64,000 nt of DNA from Hyphomicrobium sp. LHD-15 (GTDB lineage: Bacteria > Pseudomonadota > Alphaproteobacteria > Rhizobiales > Hyphomicrobiaceae). The notes beneath the pieces are model-generated. The model searched no databases. It was not told the DNA's origin and saw only the letters and a program-made list of their open reading frames with translations. Positions 1 to 9,223 of this stretch are shown here, in pieces; the stretch's first letter is position 1; each line of letters starts with the position of its first letter. The translations under genes were made by a program, and so were the position numbers. The stretch lies in NCBI RefSeq assembly GCF_031157355.1, contig NZ_JAVIFT010000008.1:100822-164821 (forward strand), in the 5' to 3' direction.

Positions 1-74
1 CGCTAGCAAGTGCAAGCGTCCCTGGCCAGTTGCGGCCGGGCCACATCCTCAGCTCTCTGAAGCCCTCGAAAGCG

Positions 75-446
75 TTATTGCAGCTTGTCGAGAATGCCGC
101 CGCGCGGAGCGTTGTCAGCCGGTGCGGCGGGAGCCGCCGGAGTTCCTTCCGCAGCAGGTGCCGAGGCCGGGGCCGTCGTCGACGCAGCCGGTGCGCGATC
201 GAATGCGGAGCCGGTCGGCGCCGAGCGCTGGGAGACCAGCGTCAGCAGGATGCTGGTGAGGAAGAAGCCAGCGGCAAGGATTGCCGTGGTCCGCGTCAGC
301 AGGTTGGCAGTTCCGCGGCCGGTCAGAAAACCGCCACCGCCGCCGCCGCCAATGCCGAGCGCGCCGCCCTCCGAACGCTGCCAGAGAACGACCGCGACGA
401 GCGCGGATGCAACCATAAGGTGAATGACGAGTAGAACCGTGGTCAT
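75..446 (-). CDS. secG: Preprotein translocase subunit SecG
   Basis: Accessory inner-membrane subunit of the SecYEG protein-export channel. The 123-residue product has two hydrophobic helices (about residues 3-20 and 52-72) joined by a glycine-rich loop (GGGGGGG near residue 33), the usual SecG topology. The Ala/Pro-rich C-terminal tail (about 75-115) is longer than in E. coli SecG but common in alphaproteobacteria. It lies downstream of an exported-protein gene and tpiA on the same strand; tpiA-secG linkage is frequent in bacteria. The start is the ATG complementary to 444-446. Confidence 0.95.
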   Translation of the reverse strand: MTTVLLVIHLMVASALVAVVLWQRSEGGALGIGGGGGGGFLTGRGTANLLTRTTAILAAGFFLTSILLTLVSQRSAPTGSAFDRAPAASTTAPASAPAAEGTPAAPAAPADNAPRGGILDKLQ

Positions 447-576
447 GATCGGATAGGCTCCATGCCCTTCCCGGAGGGCGAAACACAGGGATTTTGCTGG
501 GCTTCTACACCACCGTGCGTCCGAGAGCTAGATGGGGCGTGGTTTTGAGGGTGGTGAGCGCCGCGCATAGCTTTTT

Positions 577-1047
577 TCAGGGGGCTTTTGGGGCGTCGGC
601 GCCCGCATTCTTGTTCTTGCGGACCGGAGGGGGGATCGAGCTGATCTTGCCGGCCCCTGCCTTGTTCGATCCGGTGCCGGCTGCGGTGGCATCGGCATTC
701 AGGACCTGAGGGGGCTTCGGCTGCTCCTTGAGGGCGGGGCGCGCGGTCAGCACCTCGCCGCAACGGAAGCTCAGTTGCTCCTCGACCGTGATCAGACGTT
801 CGATGGCGCCGAGCCGGTCCGGCTGCAGGTTCGATTTAGCCCATTGCGGGCCCTTTTCCTTGTCGGATTTGGCACCAGCGGCGACGAGGCTCTGGTACTC
901 CGACTTCAATGTGGTGCAGGCCTGGGGATCGAGCGGCGCGGCTGCTGCGGGCGAGGCGGCCAGTAAAACGGCTGCCAGGACCGGGAGGCGGTCGACCCGC
1001 TTGCCTCTCACTGGGTTCGTCGTTGTTGCCAAACGATAGGCCTTCAT
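577..1047 (-). CDS. Exported hypothetical protein
   Basis: Unrecognised 156-residue protein. From the ATG at 1047 it has a basic N-terminus and a hydrophobic Ala-rich stretch ending in AAAA, a probable signal peptide cleaved near residue 37. The mature part is helical and contains two cysteines (QACTT and FRCGE) that could form a disulfide in the periplasm. It ends in a basic, Pro-rich tail. An upstream in-frame start at 1074 is possible, but the one used places the hydrophobic core nearer the N-terminus. It lies between tpiA and secG on the same strand. The function is not inferable. Confidence 0.75.
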   Translation of the reverse strand: MKAYRLATTTNPVRGKRVDRLPVLAAVLLAASPAAAAPLDPQACTTLKSEYQSLVAAGAKSDKEKGPQWAKSNLQPDRLGAIERLITVEEQLSFRCGEVLTARPALKEQPKPPQVLNADATAAGTGSNKAGAGKISSIPPPVRKNKNAGADAPKAP

Positions 1048-1097
1048 GGCGGGCGATCCGGGCTGATGCAACACAGGATGCGGTTTCGTTCGATCTC

Positions 1098-1223
1098 CTA
1101 GAGCCGCGGCTCTAGGTCTTTGTTTGATCGTGCTTCTTATCGGACTGGGTTACTCGCATGGCTCTGCCATGACCAGTCCCCATCCCGGATCATGTCCGGG
1201 ACAGGCTTTTTCCGGAAGCACGC
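1098..1223. repeat. Nested intergenic palindromes (GTGCTTC...GAAGCAC family)
   Basis: This non-coding gap holds several palindromes. CTAGAGCCG/CGGCTCTAG at 1098-1115 is perfect. An outer pair, CGTGCTTC near 1129 and GGAAGCACG near 1213, encloses inner hairpins GCATGGC/GCCATG and CCCGGA/TCCGGG. The outer pair also occurs at 60960-61004, so this is a repeated element. Such AAACCGG/TTCCGGAAGCAC units are common in Hyphomicrobiales genomes. It may also end transcription between tpiA and the exported gene. Confidence 0.6.
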
Positions 1224-1274
1224 TAGCCGCGTTTGGCGGATTTGGGAATTCGAATAAGGCGCCAGCCGTGAGCC

Positions 1275-2042
1275 TCAGCCGTAAGCCCGGATGATAGCGA
1301 GAAAGTCGACCGCCTTGAGGCTTGCGCCGCCGACGAGCGCACCGTTGACGTTGGGCAGAGACAGAAGCTCGCGGGCGTTGGTGGGCTTGACGGAGCCGCC
1401 GTAGAGAATGCGGATGCCTTTGCCCGCGGGGCCGAAACGGCTCTCCAAATTCTTGCGGATCGCGGCGTGGATCTCGGCGACGTCCTTCGCCTCGGGCGTG
1501 AGCCCGGTGCCGATGGCCCAGATCGGCTCATAGGCAACGACGGTGTTGTGCGCGGTTGCCGTATCGGGCAGCGAGGCGGCGAGCTGGCGGTTGACGACAT
1601 TGAGCGTGAGATCGGCCAGGCGCTCGCCCTTGGTTTCGCCGATGCAGACGATCGCGGTGAGCCCGGCGCGATGGGCGGCTGCGGCCTTGGCTTTGACGAT
1701 GCGGTCGAGTTCGCCGTGGTCGGCGCGACGCTCGGAATGTCCAACGATCACGGCCGTGGCGCCGGCATCCTTCAGCATTTCCGCGGAGATATCGCCGGTG
1801 TGTGCGCCGGAGGCGGCCGCGTGACAATCCTGGCCGCCGACCGCCAACGCCGACCCCTTGCTTGCCGCTGCGAGCTGGGCGACCAACGTCGCGGGCGGGC
1901 AGATCATGACGTCGGGGGCGCTTTTCCCAAGGGCGGGAAGGGCGTCGCGGACCTCGGCTGATTCGCCGAGGGCGGCGCTCAAGCCGTTCATTTTCCAGTT
2001 TCCGGCAACCAAAGGGCGGATTTCGCTCAAGGTTTCGGTCAT
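1275..2042 (-). CDS. tpiA: Triosephosphate isomerase
   Basis: Interconverts dihydroxyacetone phosphate and glyceraldehyde 3-phosphate in the cytosol, for glycolysis, gluconeogenesis and carbon assimilation. The 255-residue TIM barrel has its full active site: GNWKMN with catalytic Lys17, GHSERR with His102, and the [10 protein letters not shown] loop with Glu172. The C-terminal YGGSVKP phosphate-binding loop is present. Length is normal. It is divergent from ppiD across 278 bp, which should hold both promoters. Two other triose-phosphate enzymes (fba, gap) lie within 18 kb but in separate units. Confidence 0.97.
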   Translation of the reverse strand: MTETLSEIRPLVAGNWKMNGLSAALGESAEVRDALPALGKSAPDVMICPPATLVAQLAAASKGSALAVGGQDCHAAASGAHTGDISAEMLKDAGATAVIVGHSERRADHGELDRIVKAKAAAAHRAGLTAIVCIGETKGERLADLTLNVVNRQLAASLPDTATAHNTVVAYEPIWAIGTGLTPEAKDVAEIHAAIRKNLESRFGPAGKGIRILYGGSVKPTNARELLSLPNVNGALVGGASLKAVDFLAIIRAYG

Positions 2043-2320
2043 TGGCGTGGCAACTCCCCGTCAAAAAATCGTTATGTCCGTTGCGCGCTACCGGCCGCGG
2101 CCGGAGATAGCTCCCCCTGCTTAAGAGGCTGACGGCGCTATCGGAACCTTGTTTACCCTCGCGGCCTCACCTCGGCCTTGCATTCACGAGCCGGGTGGGC
2201 TTCATATCAGCCCCGTGCGTCCCGTCATGGACGGGATAAACGTTTTCTGCAAGCGGTGGCGGCGGAGCCTGAACGACCCGAGTGCTCGCCGGCACGCATT
2301 TAACAGGAAGATCACTTTCT

Positions 2321-4225
2321 ATGCTCGACGCCCTCCGACGCGGCGCCCAAGGCTGGCTGGCCAAGCTCCTCTTCGCCATTCTCATCGTGAGCTTCGGCGT
2401 GTTCTGGAACGTGGCCGACGTATTCCGCGGCTTCGGGCGCGGATCGATCGCCAAAGTCGGCGACACGGATGTGACGGTCACCGATTTTCAGCGCGCCTTC
2501 CAAAACAAGATGCGTTCTCTGACGCTGCAGGATGGCGGCCGTCTCACGACCGAGCAGGCGCTGATGCTGCGGCTCGACCGGCAGGCGCTCAATGAGCTGA
2601 TCGCGCAGGCGGCCGTGAAGAGCCACGCCGAGAAGCTCGGGCTTTCGCTTTCCGACGAGACGCTGGCGGAAGGCGTGCGCAACGATCCCAATTTCCATGG
2701 CGCGGACGGCAAGTTCTCGAAGCTGGGCTTCGATGGGCTGTTGCGTCAGCTCGGCCTCAGCGAGCAGGGCTTCCTGGCGATCCGGCGCGACGACGAGGTG
2801 CGCGGGCAGATCTCGGATGCGCTGTCGTCGGCGGTGGTGGTGCCGAAGCCGGTCGTCGAGGATCTTCACAAATGGCGCGAGGAGACGCGTACGATCGAGC
2901 AGGTGCAGATCGATCCGATGAAGGCGGTGGTGCCGGATCCGGACGAGGCGAAGCTCCAGGAGACGTATGAGGCCCAGAAGGCCGACTTCATGACCCCCGA
3001 GTATCGCAAGGTTGCGCTTCTCGTGCTTTCGGTCGATGCGCTCAAATCGGACATCAAGCTCACCGACGACGAGCTCAAGTCCTATTACACCGATCACAAG
3101 GCGACCTACGACACGGCCGAGCAGCGGCGCATCCAGCAGATCGCCTTCAAGGACAAGGCGGCCGCGGAAGCTGCCCGCAAGGAACTCGTCGAGGGCAAGA
3201 AGAACTTCTTCGACGTGGCGAAAGCGGCCGGCGCGACGGAAGCGGACGTGAGCCTTGGCATGATCTCCAAGAGCCAGCTGATCGACCCGAAGATCGCGGA
3301 TGCGGCCTTCAGCCTCGAGCGCGACAAGATCTCGGACGTGATCGAAGGACGCTTCGCAACCGTGCTCGTGCGTGCGGTCGAGATCGCGCCCGGCAAGGAA
3401 AGCACGTTCGAAGAGGTCAAGGAGAAGGTTCGCGACAAGCTCGCGGGCGAGCGCGCCGAAGCGCTGATCCAGGAGAGGTTCGACCTCGTGGAAGAGGGCC
3501 GTAATGCCGGCAAGACGCTGAAGGAGATCGGCGAAGAGCAGAAGCTCCGCTTCTTCGATGTCGAAGCCGTCGACCGGGACAACAAAACGCCCGACGGCAA
3601 GACCGCGATCGACATCCCCGACGCGGCGATCACGCTCAAGGAAGTGTTCGCAACGCCGGTCGGCACGCAGCCCGAGGCTGTCGAGCTTCCGGGCCCGGCC
3701 TTCGCCTGGTTCGACGTGCTTTCGGTGACGGAGCCGAAGCAAAAGCCGTTCGAGGAGGTAAAGGACCAGGTCAAGACGGTCTACATCGACAAGGAGAAGT
3801 CGCGGCTCCTGAACGAGCTTGCGCAGAAGTTCGTCGATCGGCTCAAGACCGGTGAAGCGTTCGAGAAGATCGCGGCGGATGCCGGCGGCAAGGCCGAGGT
3901 TTCCGAGGGGATCAAGCGCAACCACTCGCCGCCGGGATTGACCACAGAGGCCGTCAAGCAGGCGTTCTCGCTTCCGAAGGAAGGCGCAGGCTACGCCGAG
4001 ACCAGCGATCGCGGCAGCCGCATCGTGTTCCAGGTCAAGGACATCACCGCTGCGAGCGCTGCTACGAAGGAAGAGGCCGACAAGCTCTCGAAGGAGCTGG
4101 CGGAGCAGATCGCCAACGACGATCTGATGGCCTACGTCAATGCGCTCAAGGCGGACCTCAACGTCCAGATCAATGAAGCGGAGCTGGCGCGCGCAACCGG
4201 CGCGGCTGCGGGAACGGACCAGTAA
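2321..4225 (+). CDS. ppiD: Peptidylprolyl isomerase PpiD/SurA-type periplasmic folding factor
   Basis: Membrane-anchored periplasmic chaperone and peptidyl-prolyl isomerase that meets outer-membrane and secreted proteins as they leave SecYEG. The start at 2321 (MLDALRRGAQGWLAK) follows AGGAAG and gives 634 residues. It has one N-terminal membrane helix (about 15-33), a SurA-like N-terminal helical domain (about 35-170), a parvulin (PpiC) domain around 250-345, and a second degenerate parvulin-like region towards the C-terminus. The layout matches PpiD. trpE starts 17 bp downstream, so the two are probably cotranscribed. Confidence 0.92.
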   Translation: MLDALRRGAQGWLAKLLFAILIVSFGVFWNVADVFRGFGRGSIAKVGDTDVTVTDFQRAFQNKMRSLTLQDGGRLTTEQALMLRLDRQALNELIAQAAVKSHAEKLGLSLSDETLAEGVRNDPNFHGADGKFSKLGFDGLLRQLGLSEQGFLAIRRDDEVRGQISDALSSAVVVPKPVVEDLHKWREETRTIEQVQIDPMKAVVPDPDEAKLQETYEAQKADFMTPEYRKVALLVLSVDALKSDIKLTDDELKSYYTDHKATYDTAEQRRIQQIAFKDKAAAEAARKELVEGKKNFFDVAKAAGATEADVSLGMISKSQLIDPKIADAAFSLERDKISDVIEGRFATVLVRAVEIAPGKESTFEEVKEKVRDKLAGERAEALIQERFDLVEEGRNAGKTLKEIGEEQKLRFFDVEAVDRDNKTPDGKTAIDIPDAAITLKEVFATPVGTQPEAVELPGPAFAWFDVLSVTEPKQKPFEEVKDQVKTVYIDKEKSRLLNELAQKFVDRLKTGEAFEKIAADAGGKAEVSEGIKRNHSPPGLTTEAVKQAFSLPKEGAGYAETSDRGSRIVFQVKDITAASAATKEEADKLSKELAEQIANDDLMAYVNALKADLNVQINEAELARATGAAAGTDQ

Positions 4226-4242
4226 ACGGGAGGGCCGTTCTC

Positions 4243-5793
4243 TTGAGCACGCTCTCGCAGAGAACAGCGGAAATCGAGACGTTGCCGTCGCTCGACGCTT
4301 TCACGCGGCGCTATCGGGCCGGCGAGCCGCAGGTCGTGTGGACGCGCCTCGTCGCGGATCTCGAGACGCCGGTCTCGGTCTATCTCAAGCTCGCGACGGG
4401 GAAGCCGTTCTCGTTTCTGCTCGAGTCGATCGAGGGCGGGGTTTCGCGCGGGCGCTATTCGGTGATCGGGCTCAACCCGGACGTGGTGTGGCGGGCAGCC
4501 GGCGAAACGGCGGAAGTAAACCGCGATCCTGTCCGCAAGCCCGACGCGTTCAAGGCTGAAGCAGAGCCTGCGCTCTCGTCCTTGCGCGGGCTGCTTTCCT
4601 GCTCGCGGCTGGCGCTGCCGCCGGAATTGCCGCCGATGGCGGCGGGCGTGTTCGGCTACATGGGCTACGATACGGTGCGGCTGATCGAGAAGCTGCCCGA
4701 TGCCAAAGACAACGAGCTTGGCGTGCCCGATGCCGTTCTGATGCGGCCGACGGTGATCGTGATCTTCGATTCAGTGAAGGACGAGATCAGCATCGTCACG
4801 CCGGTGCGCCCGGACGGGAAAACCGAGGCCGACAAAGCCTACAAGGCTGCGATCAAACGGCTCAAGACGACGGTCGAGGCGCTGGATCAGCCGTTGCCGC
4901 ACAGCGCGGCCGTGGCGTCGAAGAAGCTCGCGCAGCCGGAGCCGCGCTCCAACACGACGGCGCGCGAATACAAGACCATGGTCGAAAAGGCCAAGGAATA
5001 CATTCGCGCAGGCGACATCTTCCAGGTGGTGCTGTCGCAGCGTTTCTCGGCGCCGTTCGCGCTGCCCCCGTTCGCGCTCTACCGAGCGCTTCGGCGCACC
5101 AACCCTTCGCCGTTCCTGTTTCATCTCGATCTGGGCTCGTTTGCCCTCGTCGGATCGAGCCCGGAAATTCTCGTCCGGCTCAGGGACGGTGAGGTCACGA
5201 TCCGCCCGATCGCGGGTACGGCGCCACGCGGCGCGACGGAAGCTGAGGACAAGGCGCTGGCGGATGCGTTGTTGCGCGATCCCAAGGAGCGCAGCGAGCA
5301 TCTGATGCTGCTCGATCTCGGGCGCAACGACGTGGGCCGCGTCGCGGAGGTCGGTACGGTTTCGGTGACGGCCAAGTTCGTCATCGAGCGCTACAGCCAT
5401 GTCATGCACATCGTCTCGAACGTGATCGGCAAGCTTTCGGGCAAGCACGATTCCATCGATGCGCTGATGGCCGGTTTTCCGGCTGGCACCGTCTCGGGCG
5501 CGCCCAAGGTGCGCGCGATGGAGATCATCGACGAGCTCGAGAAAGCCAAGCGCGGACCCTATGCGGGCTGCGTCGGTTACTTCACCGCCGATGGCGAGAT
5601 GGATACCTGCATCGTGCTGCGCACCGCTCTCGTGAAAGACGGCCAGCTCTACGTGCAGGCGGGCGCGGGCATCGTGTTCGACAGCGTTCCTGAAAAAGAG
5701 CAGCAGGAATGCATCAACAAGGCCAAGGCGATCGTGCGGGCGGCCGAGGAAGCGGTGCGCTTCGCGGCACGCGGGACCAAGAAGGCGCGCTAG
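4243..5793 (+). CDS. trpE: Anthranilate synthase component I
   Basis: Converts chorismate plus glutamine-derived ammonia to anthranilate, the first step of tryptophan synthesis. It works with the glutaminase TrpG, which is not in this window. The 516-residue protein begins at a TTG (GGGAGGG lies upstream). It has the N-terminal LLES motif (SFLLESIEGG) that forms the tryptophan feedback site, and the chorismate-binding C-terminal domain with DLGRNDVGRV, AGTVSGAPK and QAGAGIV blocks. It follows ppiD by 17 bp, leaving no room for a trp leader or attenuator, and no other trp gene is adjacent. It is not a TrpE-TrpG fusion. Confidence 0.96.
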   Translation: MSTLSQRTAEIETLPSLDAFTRRYRAGEPQVVWTRLVADLETPVSVYLKLATGKPFSFLLESIEGGVSRGRYSVIGLNPDVVWRAAGETAEVNRDPVRKPDAFKAEAEPALSSLRGLLSCSRLALPPELPPMAAGVFGYMGYDTVRLIEKLPDAKDNELGVPDAVLMRPTVIVIFDSVKDEISIVTPVRPDGKTEADKAYKAAIKRLKTTVEALDQPLPHSAAVASKKLAQPEPRSNTTAREYKTMVEKAKEYIRAGDIFQVVLSQRFSAPFALPPFALYRALRRTNPSPFLFHLDLGSFALVGSSPEILVRLRDGEVTIRPIAGTAPRGATEAEDKALADALLRDPKERSEHLMLLDLGRNDVGRVAEVGTVSVTAKFVIERYSHVMHIVSNVIGKLSGKHDSIDALMAGFPAGTVSGAPKVRAMEIIDELEKAKRGPYAGCVGYFTADGEMDTCIVLRTALVKDGQLYVQAGAGIVFDSVPEKEQQECINKAKAIVRAAEEAVRFAARGTKKAR

Positions 5794-6022
5794 CCAAGCC
5801 CTGATGAGACGATCATCGTAGGTAGGCCTCGGCCTGCGGCTGCGCTTGTCGGATCATGGAGCTAACTCTGTCCTGCCTGTTCGGGAATTTTTGGTAGGGA
5901 TCCACGCGTCCCTGTCCGTCGGTTTATTCCCCGTATTCGTGCGCAAGCGCACTTTCCATCGCGTGATTCCTTCGGCTAAAACGCTTCTGCCGTGAACGCG
6001 GATAGGACGTCGGGGGACGGGG

Positions 6023-6472
6023 ATGAAGACGAAAAGCGCGGTGCTTTGCGCCGTAGTTGCACTTGCGGGCTGCGCTTCGTCCGGTCCCACAGGTCGCGAG
6101 CTGCTTACCGGTAGCATCAATCCTCAGGTTGCGAGGCTCGTCATCTACCGGACGAACGCAATGGGGCTTGCGGTTCAGCCCGACTACAACGTCGACAACA
6201 AAAAGGTCGGCGCAAGCACGCCGAATGGTTTCGTCGTTTGCGAGCTTCCTCCGGGTCCGCATCGGGTCTCGGTTGGAAACTTCGCGCTCAACGTCAACTT
6301 GGGTGGCGGCACCGACTCGTGGGAGCTCGACCTCAAGCCCGGCACGACGACCTACATTCAGGCCGAACCGAAATTCGGGCTCACAATTGGCGTCATCACC
6401 CTCAATCAAGTGACCGAGGTGCAGGGCCGCAACGAGACTGCGGGGCTCCACAAGCTGGAAAGCAACTGCTGA
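6023..6472 (+). CDS. Small lipoprotein, DUF2846-like
   Basis: The 149-residue product has a lipoprotein signal, with lipobox LAGC at residues 14-17 after a short hydrophobic segment, so it is probably acylated and membrane-anchored. The mature domain is beta-rich, with a PPGPHRVSVG hairpin and a PGTTTYIQ strand typical of DUF2846 lipoproteins of unknown function. GGGGACGGGG precedes the ATG. It stands alone, with its own terminator at about 6534. Family assignment is from motif resemblance only. Confidence 0.8.
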   Translation: MKTKSAVLCAVVALAGCASSGPTGRELLTGSINPQVARLVIYRTNAMGLAVQPDYNVDNKKVGASTPNGFVVCELPPGPHRVSVGNFALNVNLGGGTDSWELDLKPGTTTYIQAEPKFGLTIGVITLNQVTEVQGRNETAGLHKLESNC

Positions 6473-6533
6473 GGCTAGCCCTCGTCCAACGGTGTATTTC
6501 TTGGAGCAAAGCGCGCCGCGCCTAGTTCGTTAG

Positions 6534-6560
6534 GAGGCCCGAGTGCGGGGCCTCGTTTTA
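6534..6560 (+). terminator. Rho-independent terminator of the DUF2846 lipoprotein gene
   Basis: GAGGCCC (6534-6540) pairs with GGGCCTC (6548-6554) over a 7-nt loop and is followed by GTTTTA. It lies 62 bp after the lipoprotein stop and before the convergent gene ending at 6608. Confidence 0.8.
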
Positions 6561-6607
6561 GAGCGGCGCGAGAGGAACAGAACGTCTCGGAGCACCGGCG
6601 TTCTTGT

Positions 6608-7072
6608 TCAGGGCAGTTCGAGGTTGCCTTTCTTTCTGCCGCCATAGAGCGTCGTCGTCAGCTCGTTCGTCTTGTACGTTCCGCCGCCTTTCGCGCCCTT
6701 ATATTTTCCGGTGCCGCCCGTGTACTCGTACTTGTAGTCCTGGAGGTGAGATCCCTCCTCCCAGGTCAGAGATATCGTGTCTCCGGCTTTAAGATCGACG
6801 CTACAGGTTCCGGCGCCCTTCCAGCTTCCGTCAGGCATGTACTCATAGTTTCCCGCGCAGTCCTCGACATAGTTTTTTGCGTTGGAATCGTTGGGAATGA
6901 CGACGCATCGGCCGGCGTATTCGGCCAGCTTGTGCCCTTTCTCAGGTTCCGTCTCGTTCCACTTGTCGTTCACGCAGGCCATCGTGGCCGCGACGTCAAT
7001 CGTCTGTCCGGCATTTGCCATACCGTGGCCGAGAACGAGTAACGGCAGGGCAAAGATGATAGATTTGAACAT
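6608..7072 (-). CDS. Secreted hypothetical protein
   Basis: The 154-residue product has a clear signal peptide (MFKSIIFALPLLVLGHGMANA, cleavage after residue 21). The start at 7072 is preceded by a strong GAGGAAAG Shine-Dalgarno. The mature protein has four cysteines (ACVND, GRCVV, EDCAG, GTCSVD) in its first 100 residues and a Gly/Tyr-rich second half (YEYTGGTGKYKGAKGGGTY). This Tyr-Gly-rich beta pattern resembles secreted proteins of unknown role in Hyphomicrobiales. It is convergent with the lipoprotein gene and divergent from the TPR regulator. No enzymatic motif is visible. Confidence 0.8.
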   Translation of the reverse strand: MFKSIIFALPLLVLGHGMANAGQTIDVAATMACVNDKWNETEPEKGHKLAEYAGRCVVIPNDSNAKNYVEDCAGNYEYMPDGSWKGAGTCSVDLKAGDTISLTWEEGSHLQDYKYEYTGGTGKYKGAKGGGTYKTNELTTTLYGGRKKGNLELP

Positions 7073-7274
7073 TGCTTTCCTCCTCGGTTTCGACTGTCCG
7101 CGAGCGTGGTGCAGCGATGCGGATGCTGGAGGGAGGTCGAACAAGGATTTCGGCGGTATGACCACCCACGGCGGAAACGTGACAGTTCGGGCCGGTCAAT
7201 CGTAGTATGTTACGGTATGCGACTGCCCCGATGCCGGCGTGAAAGGCCCCGTTCCGGCTCGTTCGGAGTGATGC

Positions 7275-9143
7275 ATGACGGACGCCGCACACAGTGATAC
7301 CGGCGGGAGGCCGAACGAGTCCGACGAGACGTCCGTTCGCGCGCAACTCGACCGCATCCTCAACAGCGGACCGTTTCACACGTCGAAACGACGGCAGCGG
7401 TTTTTAGAATACCTCGTCAACGAAACGCTGGCGGGGCGCGGCGAGAAGCTCAAGGCCTATACCATCGCGTTGGAAGTCTTCGAACGCCCCGCATCGTTCG
7501 ACCCGCTCGTTGACCCGATCGTGCGCATCGAGGCGGGGCGCCTGCGTGACAAGCTTCGCGAGTACTATGAGGTCGAGGGGCAGGACGATGCTGTTCGCGT
7601 CGAACTTCCGAAAGGCAGCTACGCGCCGAAAATCGAGTTCCGACAGGCAGCGAGCTCTGCGCCACAACCTGAGCAGGCGGTCCGGACCACTCCCGATCGA
7701 CACGTGGAGTTTCTTCAGGCGCGAGCAACACCTGAGGATGAGCAGCAGGCCAAGGATATTTCCCGTTCTAAAACTGGCTGGATGTCGGCGGGAACGGCAA
7801 CCGTTGCCGTACTGCTGATCGCTGCGGCAAGCTTTCTATGGATGAACGGCTCGTACTTCCGTCCGGCTCTTCCGGAAAAGCCATCGATTGCCGTACTTCC
7901 GTTTGAAAACATTGGGGACGATCCCGAGTGGGAGCGGTTTGCGGATGGCGTCACCGAGGACATCATCACAGATCTCTCGCGCTCCAAGGATCTCGTCGTC
8001 ATCGCTCGAAATTCGACCGAGGTCTACAAGAACAAGCCGATCGATATCCGCCAGATCGGCCGCAACCTCGGTGTGAAATATGCGCTCGAGGGCAGTATCC
8101 AGTCGATGGGCGAAAGGATGCGGGTGACGGCACAGCTCATCGAAGCCGCCTCCGGTCGTCACGTCTGGTCCGAGCGTTATGACCGGCCTGCCGATGACCT
8201 GTTCGAGGTCCAAAACGATGTTACGCAGCGGATCGTCGCCACGCTCGCCGGCTACGAAGGCGCCGTCGCGGAGGCCGAGCGAAGTCTGCTGAGGCGCAGG
8301 CCGCCCGCAAACCTGACCGCTTTCGACACGTACCTGCTCGCCATGGAGGCGAAACACAAGGTGACGAAGGAAGGGCTGATCGAAGCGGAAGGCCTGTTTC
8401 ACAAAGCGCTCAGGCTCGATCCGCAATTGGCACGCGCGTACGTCGGGCTAGCGACTGTCCAATTCTATTTGATTGATCTCGGTTTGGCGCCCTCTGTCGA
8501 GGAGGCGGTGTCAAAGATGAGGGATGCGGCCGATCACGCGGTCAAGCTCGATCCCCACGATGGCCTGACGCACCAGGTTCTTGGCATGGCCTACGGCTAT
8601 CAAGGAAAGCCGGAGCAATCTCTCGCCGAGTTGAACAGGGCGGAAACGCTCGCGCCTTCCGATGCCGACCTGCTTCTAAGCATCGCCTGGTCTCTTCCGG
8701 CGTTTGGTGAATCGGCCCGCGCAGTCAGTTTGGCCGAACGGTCTCTTCGGCTGAATCCTCACTATCCCGACTGGTACAATCAGGGGCTTAGTTTGGTGTT
8801 TTTCTTTGGGGGTCAGTACGACCGGTCCGTGAGGTACAGGCTGCTCGTGAAAGAGCCGCTGGCCCTCGACTACGCATTCCTGGCAATGGCCTACGCGTAT
8901 ATGGGTCGTGCTCCGGAAGCAGAAAAAGCCGCGGCCATCGTTGAAAGTCTCGATCGCACGTGGATCGCCGAGAAGTATCTCGGCGAGGCGGGCGGCTTCG
9001 CGGATAAGGAGGCTGACGTGTTTGTCAGCGGGGCGAGGAAGGCTGGGCTTCCGGATTGCGTGCCTTCCGACAAGCTGAAGGACTTACCCAATCTCATTCG
9101 CGTCAAGTCTTGCGACCAGAAACGTGCTGGGATGGCCGGATAG
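7275..9143 (+). CDS. TolB-like/TPR signalling protein with N-terminal winged-helix-like domain
   Basis: 622-residue single-pass protein. Residues 20-120 form the wHTH-like module (QRFLEYLVNETL ... RIEAGRLRDKLREYY) often fused to class III adenylate cyclases or TPR arrays in alphaproteobacteria. A membrane helix spans about 170-190. The TolB-amino-terminal/FlgO-like domain (PSIAVLPFENIGDDP ... YALEGSIQ) covers about 203-330, and TPR helices fill about 360-570. No cyclase catalytic domain is present, so it is probably a signalling or assembly scaffold rather than a nucleotide cyclase. It is monocistronic and divergent from a secreted-protein gene. Confidence 0.85.
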   Translation: MTDAAHSDTGGRPNESDETSVRAQLDRILNSGPFHTSKRRQRFLEYLVNETLAGRGEKLKAYTIALEVFERPASFDPLVDPIVRIEAGRLRDKLREYYEVEGQDDAVRVELPKGSYAPKIEFRQAASSAPQPEQAVRTTPDRHVEFLQARATPEDEQQAKDISRSKTGWMSAGTATVAVLLIAAASFLWMNGSYFRPALPEKPSIAVLPFENIGDDPEWERFADGVTEDIITDLSRSKDLVVIARNSTEVYKNKPIDIRQIGRNLGVKYALEGSIQSMGERMRVTAQLIEAASGRHVWSERYDRPADDLFEVQNDVTQRIVATLAGYEGAVAEAERSLLRRRPPANLTAFDTYLLAMEAKHKVTKEGLIEAEGLFHKALRLDPQLARAYVGLATVQFYLIDLGLAPSVEEAVSKMRDAADHAVKLDPHDGLTHQVLGMAYGYQGKPEQSLAELNRAETLAPSDADLLLSIAWSLPAFGESARAVSLAERSLRLNPHYPDWYNQGLSLVFFFGGQYDRSVRYRLLVKEPLALDYAFLAMAYAYMGRAPEAEKAAAIVESLDRTWIAEKYLGEAGGFADKEADVFVSGARKAGLPDCVPSDKLKDLPNLIRVKSCDQKRAGMAG

Positions 9144-9223
9144 CCGCGGCACGTCCGCTGCGGCGCGCCCAGCCGATCCGGCTCGATGGCTGTCGATGAT
9201 CGTTGTTGAGCTTGGAGCCGCGC

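Noticed and set aside
2312..3925. 537-codon ORF antisense to ppiD
   Set aside because: Shadow frame opened by GC-skewed codons; the sense strand carries the parvulin domain.
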